Source of the DNA: Closterium sp. Naga37s-1
Lineage: Eukaryota; Streptophyta; Zygnematophyceae; Desmidiales; Closteriaceae
Assembly (NCBI GenBank): GCA_947471745.1
Contig: CANJKZ010000768.1
Span: 1 to 64,000 of the forward strand
DNA: 64,000 nt
Direction of reading: 5' to 3'
The translations under genes were made by a program, and so were the position numbers. Of this stretch, positions 25,596 through 40,400 are shown piece after piece; the first letter of the stretch is position 1; the number at the start of each line of letters is the position of its first letter. The notes below the pieces were generated by a model. The model was not told the DNA's origin, did no database searches, and worked only from the letters and a program-made list of their open reading frames with translations.

Positions 25596-25737
25596 AAATT
25601 TATGGTGCAGAGTAACGAGTTTCAGGGGTGGTGGTAGTCCCTGACCACCGCATGTTTGCTTCCATTCAGCTCAAATCGAGCTCAATCGCGCTTCGTGAAT
25701 TATGGGAGGCCCAATAATTCGTGAGATATTGGTTACT
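25596..25737 (-). promoter_or_regulatory. Gamma upstream region, unit B
   Basis: Counterpart of 9,925-10,066, with the TATA-like site at 25,596-25,604 and the CCAATAATTCGTGAG stretch at about 25,707-25,737. Confidence 0.35.
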
Positions 25738-27942
25738 GAACGTACATATGTGATTTGTTTTGCGAAATACGTTGTGCTTTCTTTCTCGAGCTGGTCGCCC
25801 GCCCGTACTTTCCCATTCTTTTAAATAGCAAGCCGAGTGTCAAGAGTTTTTTATGTGGTTGTTTAGGCAACAAATCCTTGACAGATGGGTATGTTGATAA
25901 AGTCAGAAACCGGTTTCTTCACAGGGTCGCAGTTTGAGTCCTCCTCAGTAAAACATCAGAAAGAAAGAAAAAAAAAAACCGAAACAGCAGAAAAACGTGC
26001 ATTTTTTGGCTCGATCTCATCGGAACGATACATTCACGAAATTTTCTGATTCCAGAGAATCGTTTTGTCAAGGAAAACAAAACATGGCAAAAGTTTTCAT
26101 TGCTTCGCAACTTCTCACGGGAACATGCAGACCCAGCAAACATTCGGTGTGTGAGTAGCTTTAATGTAAATGTGGATGTAGTGATTCGCTGATGAAAGGA
26201 AATCTAGTTACGACAGAAAATATGAGCAAAAATAGCGTTGACTAGGAAGTTCTCCCGAATTGACCCAAAAATTCATTACTCGGCCACCAATCGCAGGACC
26301 TGCGACGCGGAGGACTGAATTATGGAAGTCTCCGTGCGAAGTGCTTGACCTGAAATTCGCCAACGTTCTCGATTGATCGCAAAATATACTGGTTTCATCT
26401 CGCGAACTCTCTACTCAACACGTTTGGGGAGGGACTTTATGACCTGGTTACAATGGCTGACCTTCGTTCCCCTTCATACCACCAGTTCATTGTTCTGTAT
26501 ATCTATGTACACCTCCTGAGACAAGTGCATCGAATATACTTTAGATTTATCACCATGTTAGCTTCACTTTCACCAGACATTTACCTACATACCGCTCACC
26601 CAAAAATCTCCCTGCATTACACCATTCAACATTGCAACTAATTAGAGAGTGCTCTGCAATTACTCTTGCATTCACGTTCACTCCAAAGCCTACATGCAAC
26701 CACCTGGGAATGAACACATGAGTGTAAACAGCATCTATAATTAGTGCAACCATCGCCCCTATGTCTCTAATTCCTTAGTTGGCAGCGTTTTTGGCCTCAA
26801 AGGTCTAGAAAAATTTGGGAGATGGCAGAATGGTTCCCATTGTTGAATGAAACCAGAACATTCGCACCTTTGGCCTAGTTGCTGTGCGTAGCAATCTAGT
26901 TTCTGTTTAGAAAAGATTGACTACATCACATGCAAGGTTTGCTAGTGCACAGGCAGGTCGACCGCCAGCACGACAAAGTTGTTGACCTACCAACGTAGCA
27001 AGTTTGCGGCCCGCCAACGCAGCTCGTGTACGACTTGCCAACGCTGCATAATGGCGGTCTGCCAACGGTGAACCCGCGCGGCTTGCCAACGCTGCACCCG
27101 CGCGGCTTGCCAAGATTGCATCCGCAGTTGATTGTAAGCGTATGTGCAAGCACCTACTTCGCAGGTGCTTGTAGACAGTTACGCACGACGTGCACTATCG
27201 AGCACATTGCGCAGGTGCCAGGTCGGCCACATGCAGACGGTTGCACCTGACTAGCCACGTCGACCACGTGCTGCCATGTCGGTCGACTTCGCCACAGCAA
27301 CCTCGACGACGTTCGCGCACCTCCGCAGAACCTCGTCGACCGGGTAACCCTGCAGGTTGATGACATTCGTCATCGTAGGTCGACGACCTTCGTCGTTGCG
27401 GGTCGACGACCTTCATCGACCACCTCGGTCGACATTCCAAAATGTCAGCTCCTCATTGGTCGAAATTAGGGCACATTCGAATTTCTGGCCAAAATTCGCA
27501 TGTGCATTCTCGAGGGTGCGCAGGGTCAGACGCGACCCTGCGCCGATGAACACCCGCGAACCTCTGCACCAGCTGCTCCAATTGCACATGTGCACAAGGC
27601 ACTTGCGTTGCACTCGCGGATGCTTCAGTTACTCTTGCATGAGTTTTTTAATATACCTCGTGTACAGGCAACCCTTCACCCAACCTGCGCTGAAGCTCCA
27701 AATCTCGCATACTGCAGAAGGTCGGCTGCATCTCCCACACACCCGACCACCAAGTCAGTTTTTCCCAGGCGAGGGCGGGGCCAACTTCCTTCAACACTCC
27801 CCTGCCACGCTCACGCTTGGGCACCCTACGCACAAGGTCCACCCAGAACCCAAGGGATAGAATACACGGGGAAAATTCGTCGGCGTGCACACAATACACA
27901 ACACGCCGGTCACCGCACCAGCCGTGTAGAAGGGCACAGCAC
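25738..27942. other. Repeat-rich non-coding DNA, unit B
   Basis: Counterpart of 10,067-12,272. The hairpin stems are at 27,147-27,155 and 27,163-27,171. It carries one small difference from A and C near 26,101 (a one-base deletion with a neighbouring substitution). No gene recognised. Confidence 0.6.
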
Positions 27943-30745
27943 CTACTGCTGCACATCGTTGTCACCGTCGCCGACGTCAGCCAGACGAACGTGGCCGATC
28001 GCGACGGAGCACCGGTTGAATGACGGAAAGTGCAGCGCCTTCGTCATGAAGTCGGCCGGCTGCTCAGTGGTCGGGATGTACTGCAGAACGAACTTCCCAC
28101 ACTTCACCATCTGCTGCAGCCAGGCGTAACGTCGCTCCATGTGCTTGAGGTTGCCCTTCAGCCCCAAGCCTTCCGCGACAGTGATGGCCGACTGGTTGTC
28201 CACACGAAGGACCGTCGGCGTCCCTGCGTCGAGCTGCTGGAACTCTGCAAGGAGGAAGCGAAGTCGGCGTCCCTCCTTGCCTGCTTCCATAGCCGCGACG
28301 TACTCAGACCCAGTCGATCAAAGCGTCGCGCACTTGATGCGCTGGCTTGACCAGGAGACAGCGGTGTCGAAATATATTTCATATCTTTTATAACTGCTTG
28401 TAGTTGTAGTGTAGTTATTATGTTTTGTAGGTGGTGCATCTTCTTTCCTTGCATGTTCTTTCCTATTTGTACCCTTGCTCAATATTGAATCATCATCTTT
28501 GGCCAAACTTCCTTCGCTCCTACCCTCGTTACTCTCGCCCCTACCTTAGCTATGGTTTCAGAGCAACTAAGCTCCTTGACCTACTTTTTCATGGGCCCAC
28601 CACTAGCCATGGCGCTCCCCAACGCGTTTCACGTCGCCGCACCCGTCGCGCCCGTCGAGGCGCTCGTCAAGGCGCTCAGCCTGACGGCCTCGACGACCGC
28701 GAAGGCGAGCCCCGTACGGCGCCCCGCTTCCCGTCGTCCTGCTGCCCTGCTCCCCGCCACGCTTCCCACAGCCGCGGGCGCCCTGCTTCTCGTCGCCGCG
28801 GGCGCCCTGCTTCCCGTCGTCGCGGGCGCCCTGCTTCCCGTCGCCGCGGTGCCCTGCTTTCTGCCGCCGCGGCGCCCCGCGTCCTGTTGCGCTCGGTGCC
28901 CTGGTTCCCGTCGCCGCGGCGTCTGCTGTGGGAGGAGGTGGCGAGGGGAAAAGGGAAGGGGGGGGCGTGGGTGGTTGACGCAGGTCCGCGCGCTGCTGCG
29001 TCACACCGCTATTCCGACGCTCGCCTTCCCCTCCCTCTCCCTGTTGCGCGTGCAGCAGTGGGGGGGGTGGGGGTTTGGGGGTGGCGGGTGTGAGCAACCT
29101 GCTGCCGCCCCTCCTCCTCTCTCTCTCACTGCCGCACGTGCCGCTGTGGGGGGAGGGTGAGGGGGTGGCGGAAGGGTGCGGTTCCGGGTCGCGGCTGAAC
29201 AAAGGGGTGAGGTTTAAGGGGGTGGCTGAAAGGGGGTGTGGTTTAGGGGTGTGGCTGAAAGGGGGTGTGGACTTGGGGGTTCGTAAGAGGGGTTCGCCGC
29301 GTGGCTCCCCCCACCTCCTCTCCTCATCCCCCTCTCACCGCCCCTTTGTAAAATGGGGGTTCGTAAGAGGGGCTCGCCGCGTGGCTCCCCCCACCTCCTC
29401 TCCTCATCCCCCTCTCACCCCCCCCCCCCCCTTGGTAAAACGGGGGTTCGTAAGAGGGGCTCGCCGCGTGGCTCCCCCCACCTCCTCTCCTCATCCCTCA
29501 TTCACCTCCTCCTCGGTACTTCTCTCCTTCTTCCGCTGCGCACTCTGCATGGTGTACCCCTTCAGGGGGCGTAACTACACTTCTTCCTACAAGCAATTAT
29601 GGGGGCGTGTCGAAATATATTTCATATCTTTTATAACTGCTTGTAGTTGTAGTGTAGTTATTATGTTTTGTAGGTGGTGCATCTTCTTTCCTTGCATGTT
29701 CTTTCCTATTTGTACCCTTGCTCAATATTGATTTATCATCTTTGGCCAAACTTCCTTCGCCCCTCCGAAGACGAACACGTAGCCGCCCGTGCTCGTCCGG
29801 TTCTGCTTGTCGCCAGCATCGTCGGCGTCCACGTAGCCGACCAGGCTCAGCGTCTCTGGTCCACCGCCAAACTCCAGGGCGGTGTCACGGGTGTCGGCGA
29901 AGTAGTGCAGGCAGCGATCGACCTCGCGCCAGTGGTTGTTGCTCCGCACCGTCAGGCCCCTTCCCAGCTTGCTGCACGCGAAGGCGATGTCCGGCCTCGT
30001 CGTCGTCGCCGCAAACCGCAGCGAGCCGACCTTCTGCCGATATTCCTCCTCTTCGCGACCTTGAGCATCCTCGTCATCGAATGTCAGCTCCGTGTAGGCG
30101 TCGACGGAGACCGGCGTATTCGGGATCCGTCCAGTCTGCTCCTCGTCGATGAAACGCCTCCGGTTCTTCTGATGTTCACCCCGCGCGGACGTTCGACCAG
30201 CTCCCATGTGCCGTTGGCGACGAGGCTGCGAATCTCCTCGTCCATGGTGGCCTTCACCGCCTTGCCTTTCCAACTCGCCAGCGCCTCCTTCACTGTCATC
30301 GTCACGATGTCCCAGCGATGTTCTGGGTCGGCGTGCACGTCGGGATCGAGCTCGGGCGGGTCGACGTCGTCCTGCGCATCGTCGAGCAACGTGCCGTAGG
30401 AGGTCGGCGGCAGGCAAGCATGGTAGCTCGGCTTCTCGCGAGGCTTGCCAAAGTTGACACGAGTGGAACGTCGCTGCGGAGGCTCGTCTGCTTTGACTTC
30501 CACCACATCACTATTAGTGGACTGCTCCCTTGCAGACAGCTTCCCTTTACCGTCATCGGGTTCACCAATGACCTCCACAACGTCGCTCGACGAACCATCG
30601 TCGAGCTGCTCCCCTGTCAGCGGATCCTCTGCAACCGCTTCCTTCGTCAACGGCTCCCCTGTCGGAGGCATCTCTTCCGCCCGCTGCTCCCCTGTCGTCG
30701 GCGGCTTCGCACCCCCGTCGACGAGCTTGACATCACGTCGGCCGT
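27943..30745 (-). mobile_element. Ty1/copia remnant, unit B
   Basis: Minus-strand copia pol with a large internal loss. From its 5' side (about 30,730) it reads a charged segment, the region just before reverse transcriptase (MDEEIRSLVANGTWELVERP) and then, from about 30,184, jumps to the tail of reverse transcriptase (EYRQKVGSLRFAATTTRPDI) and the beginning of RNase H (VGYVDADDAGDKQNR). The reverse transcriptase core with its YVDD site is missing. RNase H is cut by the TRIM-like element between FVFGGA and AVSWSSQR, then resumes (VDNQSAITVAEG) to a stop at 27,943. The element is non-autonomous and dead. Confidence 0.88.
28365..29760 (+). mobile_element. TRIM-like LTR element nested in copia, unit B
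   Basis: Counterpart of 12,695-14,090. Terminal repeats at 28,365-28,517 and 29,608-29,760, primer-binding-like TGGTTTCAGAGC at 28,553-28,564, and internal approximately 80-bp tandem repeats at about 29,274-29,510. Removing it lets the copia RNase H frame be read across the site. Confidence 0.7.
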
Positions 30746-30754
30746 TGGCGATGC

Positions 30755-33700
30755 CACTGGTCGGTGCTACAAGCAACGTCCGCAGGCTCCCTTCAAAGGG
30801 CGCTGCTTCGCATGCAATCGGCAGGGGCACCATAAGAGCGATAGATTACTTGGTCGTGATTGGCTGCGACGGCACAACCCGCGCATAGACTGGACGACGG
30901 GCGATTGCATTGTGCGACTCAACAGTAACAACATCGCCTTACCTCGCTAAAGCTCGCCGGAGTCTTCGTCGGTTCGTGCTAACGCGATCACAATGAAACG
31001 CGCTGTAGCGGCAGGAGCTTACATGTACGCGGTTGACATTCGGGAAGCCGAGGCAGCAGACAAACCTAGCGATTTGCAGAAACTGCTCGCCGACGTATCG
31101 GATTACTTGGCAACAGTTATGAAGAAGTACAGCGGGATTTTTTCGGACGACTTGCCGGAGGGACTGCCACCTCAGCGACTGCACAACCACATGATAGAGT
31201 TAGAACTGGGGGCACAGCCGGCAGTACAGCGACAATTCCGACTGGCCCAACCCGAACTAGACAAACTGTGGAAGGAGCTGGATTACCTGCTCAAGAAGAA
31301 ATTACTTCGTTCGATTTCGTCACCTTTCGCAGCACCGATACTGTTCACACTGAAATAAGATGGGGGATTTCGCATGTGCAGAGAACACCGCGCACTGAAC
31401 AGGGGTACGATCAAGTCCCGTTACCCCAATCCCGCGAGCCGAAGAACTCATCGACCACCTTCGCACAGCTCGCGTCTTCTCGAAGATCGATCAGATAGGC
31501 GTCAACCCACCCGACTGCCCGAAACCGCCTTCCGCACCCGTTACTTATCATTCGAATACACCGTCATGCCCTTCGGACTGACCAACGCCCCCGCCACTTT
31601 TCAAATGACCATGAATGAAGCCTTCCGCCCACTTTTAGATAAGTGCGTAATCGTCTACTTCGACGATATACTGATCTACAGCCCAGATAGAGCACAACAT
31701 CTACGGGACATCGGAGCAGTTTTTAAAATACCGAGTGAGAACTGCCTACTTACCAAAGCCTCAAAGTGTGAGTTTTTACATACCAGTAGACTAGAGTTTT
31801 TAGGGCACGTTATTTCAGCTGACGGAGTGGAAACTGACCCGGAGAAAATTGCAGCGATTCAAGCATGGCACGCGCCAACCAACTTGACTGAGTTGCAGAG
31901 TTTACTGGGGTTTGTCAACTACGTGCGATGGTTCGTCCCTGACATGGCGCAGTTGACTGCCCCGTTGAACGACCTGCTGAGGAAGGGGGTTGAGTACACA
32001 TGGGGGGAGAAAGAGCAAGTTGCCTTCTTGGCCCTCAAAAAAATTTTATGCTCGCCGCCCGTGCTTCACATCGCTGATCCACACCGCCCGTTCGAACTTG
32101 TCACCGACGCAAGTGACATCGATGTAGGAGTAGTACAGTTGCAGGACTTCGGGAACGGCCTTCGGCCAATTGCGTACGAGTCCCGCAAACTTCACCCGCC
32201 CGAACGCAACTACCCGATACACGACAGCGAGATGCTGGCGATCGTGCACGAGTTCAAGGTGTGGCGGTGCTACCTGACAGGAGCCGACGCGATAGTGCGG
32301 ACATCATCGTGCGCCTTAGTATCTCCGCGCTCAATCGAACCTCAATCCATGACAGATGCGATGGTTGGACTATTTGGAGTCCAATCGTCACTACACCGTC
32401 ACGTACATAAAGGGGGCATCGAATATCGCTGACGCCCTCACTCGCCCCACTGCCGAACTTGACGCCATCCTACTCGCCCAAACCAGCCCACTGTTAACAG
32501 GCCTATTCACCCACAAATATCGCACCGACCCATTTTTTACCACGTGAAATTCGCAGCAATTGATAAAAGCTGAGGGAGTATATTACGTAAGGACTGGCAC
32601 AAACCACATCTGGGTACCAGCATATTCACGGTGAAGGGAACTGCTACTGCAAGAGGCACATGTCGGGGTTACATCGGGTCACTTCAGGGTAGAAAAGACG
32701 CGACATCAACTGCAGTGGTACTGCTACTGGCCGAAGCTGTTCACCGACGTACAGCACCACGTGGGATCGTGCCCCACGTGCCAGGTGACGAAGAGCTCGC
32801 GCAAGAAAAAGGCGGGTCAAATGCAGCCGATTCCGCCGCCCGAGCGCGCCTGGCAGGTTACAATGGATTTCGTCACTGGGTTACCTTCGAGCCTTGGTGG
32901 TAATGACGCGGTCATGGTTGTCGTTGACCGACTGACAAAAATGGCCCATTTTGCTGCGTGCAGGAAGTAAATCTCAGTCGAAGAAACTGCTCGTATGTTC
33001 ATCGTGATCGTCGCTCGCCTGCACGGGATACCAGCCACGATTATCAGCGACTGCGACACGAAGTTTACCAGCAATTTCTGGAAAATCTCTGGGAGCATTT
33101 CGGGACCCGGCTACAATTTAGTTCGTCGTACCACCCCGAGACCGACGGCCAGACGGAGCGGACGAACCAGACCATGGAGCAGCTGATTTGTGCCACGTGC
33201 GACGACCCGACAACCTAAGAGCAGCAGATGCCGCTGATCGAGTTACCTGAACTACGGGCAAAACCCCACAGTGCTCATGACACCGAGCTCGGACAACCCG
33301 ACACCATGCGCACAACAATTCGCCGAGATTGTGCAAGCTGCCCGGACGCGCGCATCAGACGCAATTAAAAATGCGAATGTCATCGCTAAAAGGAACGCCG
33401 ACCGCCACCGCTGCCTTGTGACGTACCAGTCAGGAGACTATGTACTACTCGAACGCAGAACTTACGCCTGCCCGTCGTACCAAATCTCTGCCCGCGCTAG
33501 TGTGGCCCATTCCAGATCAGCAACATGATAACACCGGTCACCGTCCATCTCCTGTTACTGACCGACTTGTACATCAGCCCGTTGTCCCACGTCAGCCTGC
33601 TTCGCCCATACATCGCCACCTCAAGCCAACTGCCATGTCGTCGCCCGCCATGACACGCTCTACATCGGAGCCGATCATCGACCCCGAAAAAAAATTGAGC

Positions 33701-33855
33701 CATCGAATTCGACACCCACGGGAATTCGGAGAAGAGAGTTCCTCGTTCGCTGGAATGACCGCAGCCCCACAGAGGATAGCTGGGTGTTCCTGGCCAACAT
33801 CGAAAACCACCCTGCCCTGCAAGTGTACCTGCGAAGCCGGGGTTTCCGCGGTTAG
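30755..33855 (+). mobile_element. Ty3/gypsy chromovirus remnant, unit C
   Basis: Near-identical copy of the unit B element, with the same stop (31,356-31,358) and the same out-of-frame stretches. The breaks are therefore shared and pre-date the segment duplications. One substitution in the integrase region (near 33,119) distinguishes it. Confidence 0.9.
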
Positions 33856-35034
33856 TTGGCAAACGAGTACAAGCTGTGAGCAAAGGCGTGAGCGAACATA
33901 AATAGCGAAGCATGCAAACGATAACGCGGTGCGTGCGAGCTAGCTAGTGTGAAGCTCGCGCGAGGTTCGGGCTAGTCCCGAAGCGTAGGCCGACTCGGCC
34001 AGTCCAGCGATGCATGGTTTGGCAAATGCAGCGCGCGAAAGTTGGCGAAGCCCCGTTAGCAGCAACGGCGAACAACGGTTGGTCCTGTACGCGATGTTGA
34101 AGCACGCGGTAAGGAATGTCGAAAAACTCCTTACACTACCCCCTCCTCGCTACCTCGATACAGTGCACCCGTAACATGTAGTAAGAAAACCATCAGTTTC
34201 TTGTCATTCTGCTAAGCATCTCATTCTCTTCCCAACAACCACAACCTGATTAGACAAACACATGGTTTCGTCCAGATGATCGAAATTGGGAATAGGTGCA
34301 ATCTAAGCGCTTATGGACGTTCATCAACCTTCGTTACAACGACAGAGTACGTCATTGGCGCTAGGTTGGGTGAGCGCACGCTGCTTTTCTCACGTGAATC
34401 GTCTCTTATTTTGAGAAAGTCAAAGGTGCATGGGTCGGATTTATATGGTTAGCCAACAAACAACGCACTTATCCGTGCCTCACCTGAAGTTTGGTGTGCA
34501 GCCTCAATAGCAAGATGTGGGACTTGAAGATGGTTGGTGTGCCTACCATCGGCTGCCCCCGTCTCCTTGAAGCCACCCACCTTCCTCAACCCACATTTTT
34601 TCACTTTTCTTCCCGCTAATTTGCCTCCTGCCAATTATCTGGATTGAGTCTACGTAGTATAATCATGGTTTCCATCGTAATGCATTGTACAGATAGGCCA
34701 AATCTTAGTGTTCTCCTATACCTGCCTTTCCACCTCTTCATCTTGCTTCATACTTAAACTTCTCCTGCTCCTGCTGTAAAAAATGCTCCTGCTGTAATTG
34801 ATGCTTCTACAGCTTCTGCTGCTTCCACCGGCCACTCCCAGAAGCCCCTCTCTCAATCTCCCATCACCTTACTAGCACACATCCAGCACCATAGAAACAA
34901 AATTTCAACATCTTACAAGCTCACCTTCAGCATCATACAAACAAATACGGTACCCAGCATCTTACAAGCACACATTCAGCATCGTGGATACTATTTCCCA
35001 ACATCTCAGCACCGTTTAGTCGCATAGAAGCAAG
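33856..35034. other. No gene seen, unit C
   Basis: Counterpart of 18,186-19,364; one A-to-G substitution near 34,698 is visible. No gene supported. Confidence 0.6.
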
Positions 35035-35603
35035 TGTTGGAGGTGGCGTGTGTTGGAAGCAAGGTGGTGGTGGGGCGATTGATATGCCCCCAACCCACCG
35101 AGTGTGTTTCTTCTAGGTGCTCAAGATTGAGCAAGCTAGAAGTTTCGTGAAGGTGCAGGTTGACTTCGGAGGACTTGCACTTCGGTGCCACATGGCAACT
35201 CAAGAACAATCGAGACTGAAGAAGAATTCGGTTCGGTGAAATTCGAGTGTCGAATTTCACCCCTTCGAAATGTTACTCGAACATTCGCGAGTGTAGCGGT
35301 TCGAGGTTACTTGTGCGACTCGATCTTGTTTGCATGCTATAAATCTGTTTTCTTTGTATTGCATGAAATCATACTGATCACATAGTGAAATTCAGAGTTC
35401 TTTGTACAAGGTACATTCGAACACAAATTCCAGAGAGCTTCTATACTTGCATTCAAGAGCACCACCCAACACGTGAACGCCTATATCTCGGCGGATACTT
35501 AGGCGATCGACGTGTGTGACGGCTCGTTGGAAAGCTAAGACAGAGCTCTATCGTTTAGAACAACTCCCAGTTCCTGCAAAGTAGAGGAGAGTCCTTTACA
35601 ACA
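35035..35603 (+). mobile_element. Solo LTR with 5-bp target duplication, unit C
   Basis: Same element and same GCAAG duplication (35,030-35,034 and 35,604-35,608) as in unit B, showing that the insertion pre-dates the triplication. Confidence 0.88.
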
Positions 35604-35938
35604 GCAAGTACCGTTCCCAGCATCTGTACAAGCATGTAGAAGCAAAATGCAAGATTTGACAAGCAAAAAGAAACCCAGCATCATACAAAAATAAACCCAG
35701 CATCTTACAAGCACACAATCAGCATTGGTGAAACAAATACACAGCATCTTACAAACGATCTAACCCGAAATGAAACTCATCTTCTTGATCCTGAATCTCC
35801 TGCGCCCCTATACCCCAGATTCTTTTCTGTGCTTTGCTGCTCCCACGTCTACCGCTTCTACATTTCCCGGTCAAGCCTTGCCTGGTTTCGCTGCAGGCCA
35901 ACAATTTCCTGCTACGCACTCGCTTGGTACGGCTGCTT

Positions 35939-37024
<1,086 letters not shown>

Positions 37025-37139
37025 ACTGACGAACGCTTTTGGATCGGGGTTGATTTCAACTGCTCGAGTAATATACAAAGGCGATAAGTGCACTGTGTGG
37101 TTCTAGAGTTACTGCTGAAGAGGAACTGCGGAAAGGCTC

Positions 37140-37361
37140 ATTTTATGTGACAGCCCAGGTCCTACCAGGAATGAAGTCGTGCGGTTGAGAGCTGATGTGC
37201 GTCCACCTTCACTACCTCACCCATTCCCATAAGCCATCGAGGCGCAATAATGCAAAATTTGTGAGGGAAATCCTCCAATCCCCTCTCTCATTCCAATTAT
37301 GCAATGCTCGAGCGCCAATCAGACCACGCACAACGCGGCGAACGGAATAATGCGAGGAACG
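37140..37361 (-). promoter_or_regulatory. Alpha upstream region, unit C
   Basis: Counterpart of 5,799-6,020 with the same TATA-like, CCAAT and ACGCGGCGAA elements. Confidence 0.4.
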
Positions 37362-38261
37362 ATGACAGCTATTTGACTGGCGAGAATGAATTCGCCGACG
37401 AGTCGAATATTCGCGAAAACCAAACACGCGCCATCTCGTGGCCGTACAAAATTCGCCGGACCTGGTAAACACTTTGACGAAACTTTCTCGCGTTTCGGAG
37501 CAAGAGGTGGTAACTTGGCTCTCTTCACTCCCATCCCTTACCAGTACCCCGCTTACCCAAGCAAGCACCTATCATTTCTGTGATCACTGTACTGAGTTGC
37601 ATAAAAGAAAACAAAGCTACAATAGAACATGCTTTACAGTCTACCACCCGTGAGTAATGTTGTCAAATTCATCCGAAGATTAGGGTGGTACAAAAATTTC
37701 ACCAGATGCTTTTCACGGACACTCGCTTTGGGCTGAAATATGTTGATGCTACCATAAGCACCCAGGCCCCCAAAAGTCAGCGTTTTGACACTGAGAAAGC
37801 ACTCAATGGAGAAGTTGCACACTGAAATGGAGGCCTGGCACACCGGAAGCATAACTTGCCTCCCGCAACCCTTTCCCAGACCTACCGTCTCCCCCTCCAC
37901 CCTCCCCCCCCACCCTCCTCCCCCCTCCGGCCCCGTCCCACATAGTCTCCCAAACCTTCCATTTAGTATCGCCACCTGGCGAGAGAGCTAATCACCTACA
38001 GGGCCTCATCGAGTTGTCCGCATAAGTGATGACATGGCGCTTTGAGTGCTGATGCAGCTCCGGATAGCCTCATGCAAAGAAACTGCGGGTAGTATTACAT
38101 AGTACAAGATGCTATTACAAGGAGTGTCACAAACAGCTTAGGAAAACGTGCATTTGTCCCCAGATGTCTCACAACCCTGCTCTATGTTACAGTTTGGCTA
38201 CAGCCTAAACACCATGTGACCACCCGCATTGTATACCACTAATCCGTTTCATTCAGAAATT

Positions 38262-39181
38262 CTAACCAACCGTGGGAGCTCTCTGGACGATCCCAGCATT
38301 GTCTACGTAGATGAGAACGCGATTCTCTCGAAAGTCCGTGGTCATCATAAACCCACTCGGAATGACGGAAACGGTCCACGAAGGCGGCACAGCGGCTTTG
38401 ATATGCTTGAGAGCCTTCTCTCCCTTCATCCCCACCACCTCGGGCCAGGAGGTTTTGCTGCGAACGGAAGGAATCAAACAGCGTTACACCAAAAAAATGC
38501 ATATATGATACACTGTGGTCATCACAGCCCCACTCGAAACGACGGCAAAGCTACAGTGTGGGGGCACAGAGGCCAGCATCTGCTTGCGTGCTGACTCTCC
38601 CGTCACCCCAGGCCAGAAATTCTTGCTGGCGGGATGACGAGACGGCGGCGGAGGGGAACGAGCAGCATTTCAAGAAACATGGCATGATTGAAAAAACGTC
38701 TCAAAAAAACATATGCATGGAGAGAAATAACATTGATAGGGATTACTAATAAAACAACAACAGCCATCTACCTTGTATCGGAGGCGATCTGCTGCGTCTT
38801 CGGCCTCGGCTTCTTCCGCTGCTGCTGCTGCTTCAGGGTTGTCAGCATCTGTCTGCCGATCTGCCTCAGCGTCGGAATCTGCTGCCCCTGCTGCTGCAGT
38901 TTGCGCGGAAGGGTAGCGTCTTCAAAGAGCAAGGGGAATTGCGCGTCGCCCGAGTCGCCAGGAGCGGAGAGAGCCTGCTCGAACGACGACTGGAGTGCGA
39001 CTCCGGCCGCCCAAGGGGATCGGGAAGAGAATTGGGGTAAAATTTATATACAAGTTAAATCTCGGGGGACGCGGAATGGAACGTAATAGTCGTGAGGCAC
39101 GGAAGAGGCAAGGTTAACACGTTCGTCGGGGCTGAACGTGGTGAAGGACGGCGGGGAGAAATGATCGTGACTTACTTTGAC
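38262..39181 (-). pseudogene. Beta gene lacking signal-peptide exon, unit C
   Basis: Exons 3 (38,262-38,457) and 2 (38,772-39,006) and intron 1 are kept. The 1,005-bp deletion removes all but the last few bases of exon 1, including the start codon and signal peptide, and also the upstream region. It cannot produce a secreted inhibitor from its own promoter. The deletion instead places gamma's 3' flank directly before intron 1. Confidence 0.8.
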
Positions 39182-39367
39182 CGTACAAACAAACAAAGCC
39201 ACTCTACCCCTCATGCACCTCTCTGAACCTTCACTCCAGCCTCTTCTACGGAATCACACACCGCGCAACCGATCCTGCCTCTCCAGCTCCGCCGCCATAT
39301 CCTGCTGCTCTTGAGGCGTCTCAAAGGCAAACAAAGCCATCCTACATCATACACCTCTCTGAACATG

Positions 39368-40151
39368 CTACGGAATCCTGCCGTGCAAACGATCCTGCCT
39401 TTCCAGCTCCGCCTCCATATCCTGCTGGTACTGATTATACCTATCCTGAGCATACTGCTCATCCAGCGCCTTCTTGTCCGCCTGGATCCACGCTTCGAGG
39501 GCCGCCTGATCGTCGGCTATTTTCTGCGCTTCCGACTTCTCCGTCGCAGACTGCTGCCCCTCCGTCCCCTGCTGCTGCCCCTCCGCCGGCTGCTGCACCA
39601 CTGCAGGCTGCTGCACCGCCGCCGGCTGCTGCACCTGCGCGGCAGGCTTCACCACGGCCGGGACCGGCCGCCGTGTCGGCACCGGCTTCTGCTGTGGCAG
39701 CGTCACCGGCTTCTGCGGCACCGGCTTCTGTTTCGGCACCCTCTGCTGCTGCAGTTTACGCTCAAGTGGGGCATCTGAGACGAGCGGGGGGATTTTCGAG
39801 TCGCCAGAGTAGCCAGTCACGGAAATTGTCTGCCCGATCGAAGATTGCTGTACTACGATTCCACCTGTAAGGAAAGATTGGGGAGAGATTTGGGAGAGGC
39901 TCAGCTGAAAAAAAAATGAAAATTCGAAGTGCCAAGCTACGTGAGCACAGGAAGAGGCAATGATTAGGACGCTATGATGCGTCGGCGAGAAAAGAAAAGT
40001 CACTCATTTTTTCAGGCTGCATTATTCGCCTTCGTTATGAACTCGTCTTACGTCGATCGTTCAGGTCGCTTAAGAGTCTACGCGCCTGAAATCCTTCGCT
40101 GACCAGCGGTCCGCAAGAGAAGACAAGAACGAGGAGAAATCCCAGCAACAT
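39368..40151 (-). CDS. Gamma gene, secreted Gln/Pro-rich protein, unit C
   Basis: Copy of the unit B gene with exon 1 at 40,052-40,151 and exon 2 at 39,368-39,864, encoding Lys in the GDSKIPP segment as in B. Only about 180 bp of its 3' flank remains before the deletion junction. Confidence 0.68.
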
Positions 40152-40258
40152 TTTGACAAGCTTCGATGGGTACTAGCTCGGGATGATTTAAAAGCGAGGT
40201 CGGTTTGTTCAAAAGCAGAAAGGGTTTGCTGGCTGATAGAGTCTGAGTCAGAACTTCG

Positions 40259-40400
40259 AAATTTATGGTGCAGAGTAACGAGTTTCAGGGGTGGTGGTAG
40301 TCCCTGACCACCGCATGTTTGCTTCCATTCAGCTCAAATCGAGCTCAATCGCGCTTCGTGAATTATGGGAGGCCCAATAATTCGTGAGATATTGGTTACT
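40259..40400 (-). promoter_or_regulatory. Gamma upstream region, unit C
   Basis: Counterpart of 9,925-10,066 with the TATA-like site at about 40,259-40,267. Confidence 0.35.
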
